In this document: positions 61,739-64,000 of the stretch, in pieces | Numbering within the stretch: position 1 is the first letter of the stretch | Layout of the letters: each line of letters begins with the position of its first letter | Origin: Micromonospora sp. R77 | Lineage (GTDB): Bacteria; Actinomycetota; Actinomycetes; Mycobacteriales; Micromonosporaceae | Assembly: GCF_022747945.1 (NCBI RefSeq) | Contig: NZ_JALDST010000001.1 | Coordinates: 186,001-250,000, forward strand | DNA: 64,000 nt | Direction: 5' to 3' | Notes under the pieces: model-generated | What the model was told of the DNA's origin: nothing | Databases searched by the model: none | The model's input: only the letters and a program-made list of their open reading frames with translations | Made by a program: the position numbers and the translations under genes

Positions 61739-64000
61739 ATGCCGGACGACGAGGCCTTCGGGCCGTTGCTGCGAACGTTGCGCCAGAGCGCCGACCTGAC
61801 CCTGGAACAGCTCGCGGAACGCTCCGGCGTCAGCGACCGGGCGATCAGTGACATGGAACGCGGGGTGAGCCACGGTCCGCAGACCCGTACGGTCGCGGCG
61901 ATCGCCGACGCCCTGCGGCTCGACCCGGAGCGCCGCACGGCGTTGACCTCAGCCGCCCGCGCCGGCCGCCGGCGCACCGCGCACGGCCGGCAGCCGACCC
62001 CCGGCCGTACGCCGACGCAGCCGGATCCGGCGCCCGTCAGTCCCCTGCCGGCCCAGCTCCCGGCGGACCTCGCGGTCTTCGCCGGCCGCCGGGACGAGGT
62101 GGCGGAGCTGGTCGACGGGCTGACGTCGGCCGGGACGACCGGCGCACCACTGGTCAGCGTGGTCACCGGCATGGCCGGCATCGGTAAGACCACGCTGGCC
62201 GTGCACTGCGCGCACCGGCTCGCCCCGCGCTACCCGGACGGCCAGCTCTACGTCGACCTGCGCGGCTTCGACCCGGCCGGGCCCGCCCCCACCGAGGAGG
62301 CGCTGCGCGGGTTCCTGACCGCCCTCGGGGTGCCGTCGCGCCAGGTGCCCGCCGAGGTGGACGCGCAGGCCGCCCTCTACCGCAGCCTGCTCGCCGGGCG
62401 GCGGACGCTGATCCTGCTGGACAACGCCCGCGACACCGGGCAGGTCCGGTCGTTGCTGCCCGGCGCGGCCGGCAGCCTGGTCATCGTCACCAGTCGCAGC
62501 CAGCTGCCCGGTCTGGTCGCCACGCACGGCGCCCACCCGGTCCCGCTGGGGCTGCCGGACCGGGACGACGCCCGGGAGGTGCTGACCCGCCGGATCGGCC
62601 GGGCCCGGATCGCCGCCGAACCGGACGCCGTCGACGAGATCGTCGAGCGGTGCGCCCGACTGCCGCTGGCGCTGGCCATCGTCGCCGCCCGGGCCGCCAC
62701 CCACCGGCAGTTCCCGCTCGCCTCGATCGCCGACGAGCTGCGCCGGGCCGCCGGTGGTCTCGGGTCGTTCACCGGTCCCGAGGCGAGCGCCGACGCGCGG
62801 ACGGTCTTCTCCTGGTCGTACGCCGCGCTCGGCCCCGCCGCGGCGCGGCTGTTCCGCCTGCTGGCGCTGCATCCGAGTGCACCGGCCGCCGTCGAGGCGG
62901 TCGCCAGCCTGGCCGGCACGCCGGTCGACCGGGTCCGGCCGCTGCTGGCCGAACTCACCGGGGCGCACCTGGTCACCGAGCCGCTGCCCGGCCGGTACGC
63001 CTTCCACGACCTGCTGCGCGCCTACGCCGCCGAGTTGTGCGCGGACGGGTCGGCCGAGGAACGCGAGGCGGCGCTGCGCCGGCTGTACGACCACTACCTG
63101 CACTCGGCGTACGCGGCGGACCGGCAGATCAGCCCCACCCGGCCGGCCATCGTGCTGCTCTCGGAGCCGGAACCCGCGGTGACGGTCGTCCGGCCCGGGG
63201 ACGAGGGCACCGCCGCCGACTGGTTCAGCGGACACCGCCCGGCGCTGCTCGCCACCGTCGAGGCCGCGTACGCCGACGGCTGCGACGACGCCGCCTGGCG
63301 GCTGGCCTGGACGCTGGAGCAGTACCTGGAGCGGTGGGGGCACTGGGCCGACTGGACGGCGGCGCTGCACACCGCGCTGCGGGCCGCGCGCCGGCTCGAC
63401 GACACCTACGCTCTCGCCCAGGTCCACCGCGGGCTGGGTCTGGCCGCCCTGGTCACCGACGTCGAGGATCCGCTGCCGCACTTCACCGCGGCGCTCGCGC
63501 TCTTCGCGCGGCTCGGCGACGTCGAGGGGCAGGCGGCCGGCCAGCGCGGCCTGGCGACCACCCACCAGTGGCAGGGCCGCGCCGAACTGGCGCTGCACCA
63601 CGCAGGGCTGGCACTGGAGCTCTATCGGGCGGCGGGGAACCGCAACGGGCAGGGCCTGACCCTGAACCTGGTCGCCGTCAACCACCTGGAGCGCAACCGG
63701 GCCGAGGCGGCGCTGCCAATCGTCGAGGAGGCGATCACGCTGCTGGACGGGGTGGGCAACCGGCGGGGGGAGGCGGCCGTCCGGGACACCCTCGGCTCGG
63801 TCCAGCACGCCCTCGGCCGGCACCGGGCGGCGATCACCGCGTACCGGTGCGCGGCCGACCTGCGGGCGCAGGTGGGTGACCGCTACCAGCAGGCGCGCAC
63901 CCTGGTACGCCTCGGTGACGTGCAGGTCGACACCGGCGACCGGGACGGGGCGCGGGAGACCTGGCGGACCGCGTACGGACTGCTGACCGAGATGGCCCAT
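61739..64000 (+). CDS. XRE-HTH / NB-ARC / TPR regulator, C-terminus beyond window
   Basis: The first 754 residues of a large signalling regulator. An XRE helix-turn-helix is at residues 5-60 (LEQLAERSGVSDRAISDMERG), an NB-ARC/AAA P-loop follows (VVTGMAGIGKTTLAVHCA, then LILLDNARD), then winged and TPR-like helical repeats (ALHTALRAARRLDDTYALAQ and similar). ATG 61739. Proteins of this build (AfsR/SARP-like without the BTAD) regulate secondary metabolism in actinomycetes, so it may be a pathway regulator at the cluster's flank. Confidence 0.85.
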   Translation, partial: MPDDEAFGPLLRTLRQSADLTLEQLAERSGVSDRAISDMERGVSHGPQTRTVAAIADALRLDPERRTALTSAARAGRRRTAHGRQPTPGRTPTQPDPAPVSPLPAQLPADLAVFAGRRDEVAELVDGLTSAGTTGAPLVSVVTGMAGIGKTTLAVHCAHRLAPRYPDGQLYVDLRGFDPAGPAPTEEALRGFLTALGVPSRQVPAEVDAQAALYRSLLAGRRTLILLDNARDTGQVRSLLPGAAGSLVIVTSRSQLPGLVATHGAHPVPLGLPDRDDAREVLTRRIGRARIAAEPDAVDEIVERCARLPLALAIVAARAATHRQFPLASIADELRRAAGGLGSFTGPEASADARTVFSWSYAALGPAAARLFRLLALHPSAPAAVEAVASLAGTPVDRVRPLLAELTGAHLVTEPLPGRYAFHDLLRAYAAELCADGSAEEREAALRRLYDHYLHSAYAADRQISPTRPAIVLLSEPEPAVTVVRPGDEGTAADWFSGHRPALLATVEAAYADGCDDAAWRLAWTLEQYLERWGHWADWTAALHTALRAARRLDDTYALAQVHRGLGLAALVTDVEDPLPHFTAALALFARLGDVEGQAAGQRGLATTHQWQGRAELALHHAGLALELYRAAGNRNGQGLTLNLVAVNHLERNRAEAALPIVEEAITLLDGVGNRRGEAAVRDTLGSVQHALGRHRAAITAYRCAADLRAQVGDRYQQARTLVRLGDVQVDTGDRDGARETWRTAYGLLTEMAH

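Noticed and set aside
61949..64000. 683-residue minus-strand open frame
   Set aside because: Antisense to the HTH-NB-ARC regulator, which has a P-loop and HTH motif on the plus strand.

Overview
The window is very GC-rich actinobacterial DNA with strong third-position G/C bias, dense and often overlapping genes, and GTG starts. Gene content and the palindromic intergenic elements would suit a Micromonospora-like actinomycete, but no rRNA or housekeeping marker is present to prove the genus. Most of the window (about 1-43 kb) is part of a biosynthetic gene cluster for a nine-membered enediyne. The left edge cuts through the enediyne polyketide synthase (PKSE). Around it lie two DUF1702 (UnbL/E3-like) genes, a GMC oxidoreductase with a small partner (E9/E8-like), an enediyne-type epoxide hydrolase (SgcF-like), an SgcJ/EcaC-type NTF2-fold protein, and a beta-amino-acid style peripheral arm: an adenylation-PCP didomain, an MbtH-like protein, an HpaB/SgcC-like hydroxylase and an SgcC5-like free-standing condensation enzyme.

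Layout. 1-7.9 kb (minus strand): membrane protein, CopC-like protein, two DUF1702 proteins and PKSE in one direction, plus an AhpD/CMD protein. 8.4-16.2 kb (plus): E8/E9-like pair, second AhpD/CMD protein, MFS exporter, acyl-CoA-dehydrogenase-fold oxygenase, mycothiol-dependent-isomerase-fold protein, AroH-type chorismate mutase. 16.3-26.8 kb (minus): solute-binding protein without signal peptide, hot-dog protein, 2-oxoacid dehydrogenase E2 and a fused E1 alpha-beta, MbtH, A-PCP, FAD oxidoreductase and a second acyl-CoA-dehydrogenase-fold oxygenase. 27.2-33.7 kb (plus): condensation enzyme, hydroxylase, MFS exporter with a palindromic operator, acyltransferase-3. 34.3-39.9 kb (minus): SDR, BBE-like oxidase, epoxide hydrolase, FAD monooxygenase, SgcJ-like protein. 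40.3-42.6 kb (plus): P450 and zinc-type alcohol dehydrogenase. A TetR gene follows at 43 kb.

43.4-51.6 kb (minus) is a nine-gene, tightly coupled operon that looks like a separate small-molecule system: a stand-alone adenylation enzyme, carrier protein, acyl-CoA-dehydrogenase-type oxidase, EctC-like cupin cyclase, transglutaminase-fold protein, TrpB2-like PLP enzyme, DMT exporter, ATP-grasp ligase and an unrecognised 169-residue protein. Next to it on the plus strand are a DHFR/RibD-like reductase and two coupled class III aminotransferases, one of which lacks the PLP-binding lysine. I cannot name the product; this is the best candidate here for an undescribed pathway. A TetR-type operator occurs in front of the tetR gene, in the promoter region between this operon and the reductase gene, and, in a close variant, in front of the MFS exporter at 30.5 kb, so one regulator may link the two regions.

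55.2-59.2 kb looks like ordinary chromosome (pirin, Dps, alpha/beta hydrolases, AraC, VOC). A UvrA-like drug-resistance ATPase and a truncated HTH-NB-ARC-TPR regulator end the window. Eight single-base frame breaks, six of them losses in or next to G/C runs, interrupt genes that are otherwise intact on both sides; they look more like sequencing or assembly errors than decay. No tRNA, rRNA, CRISPR array or insertion sequence was seen.
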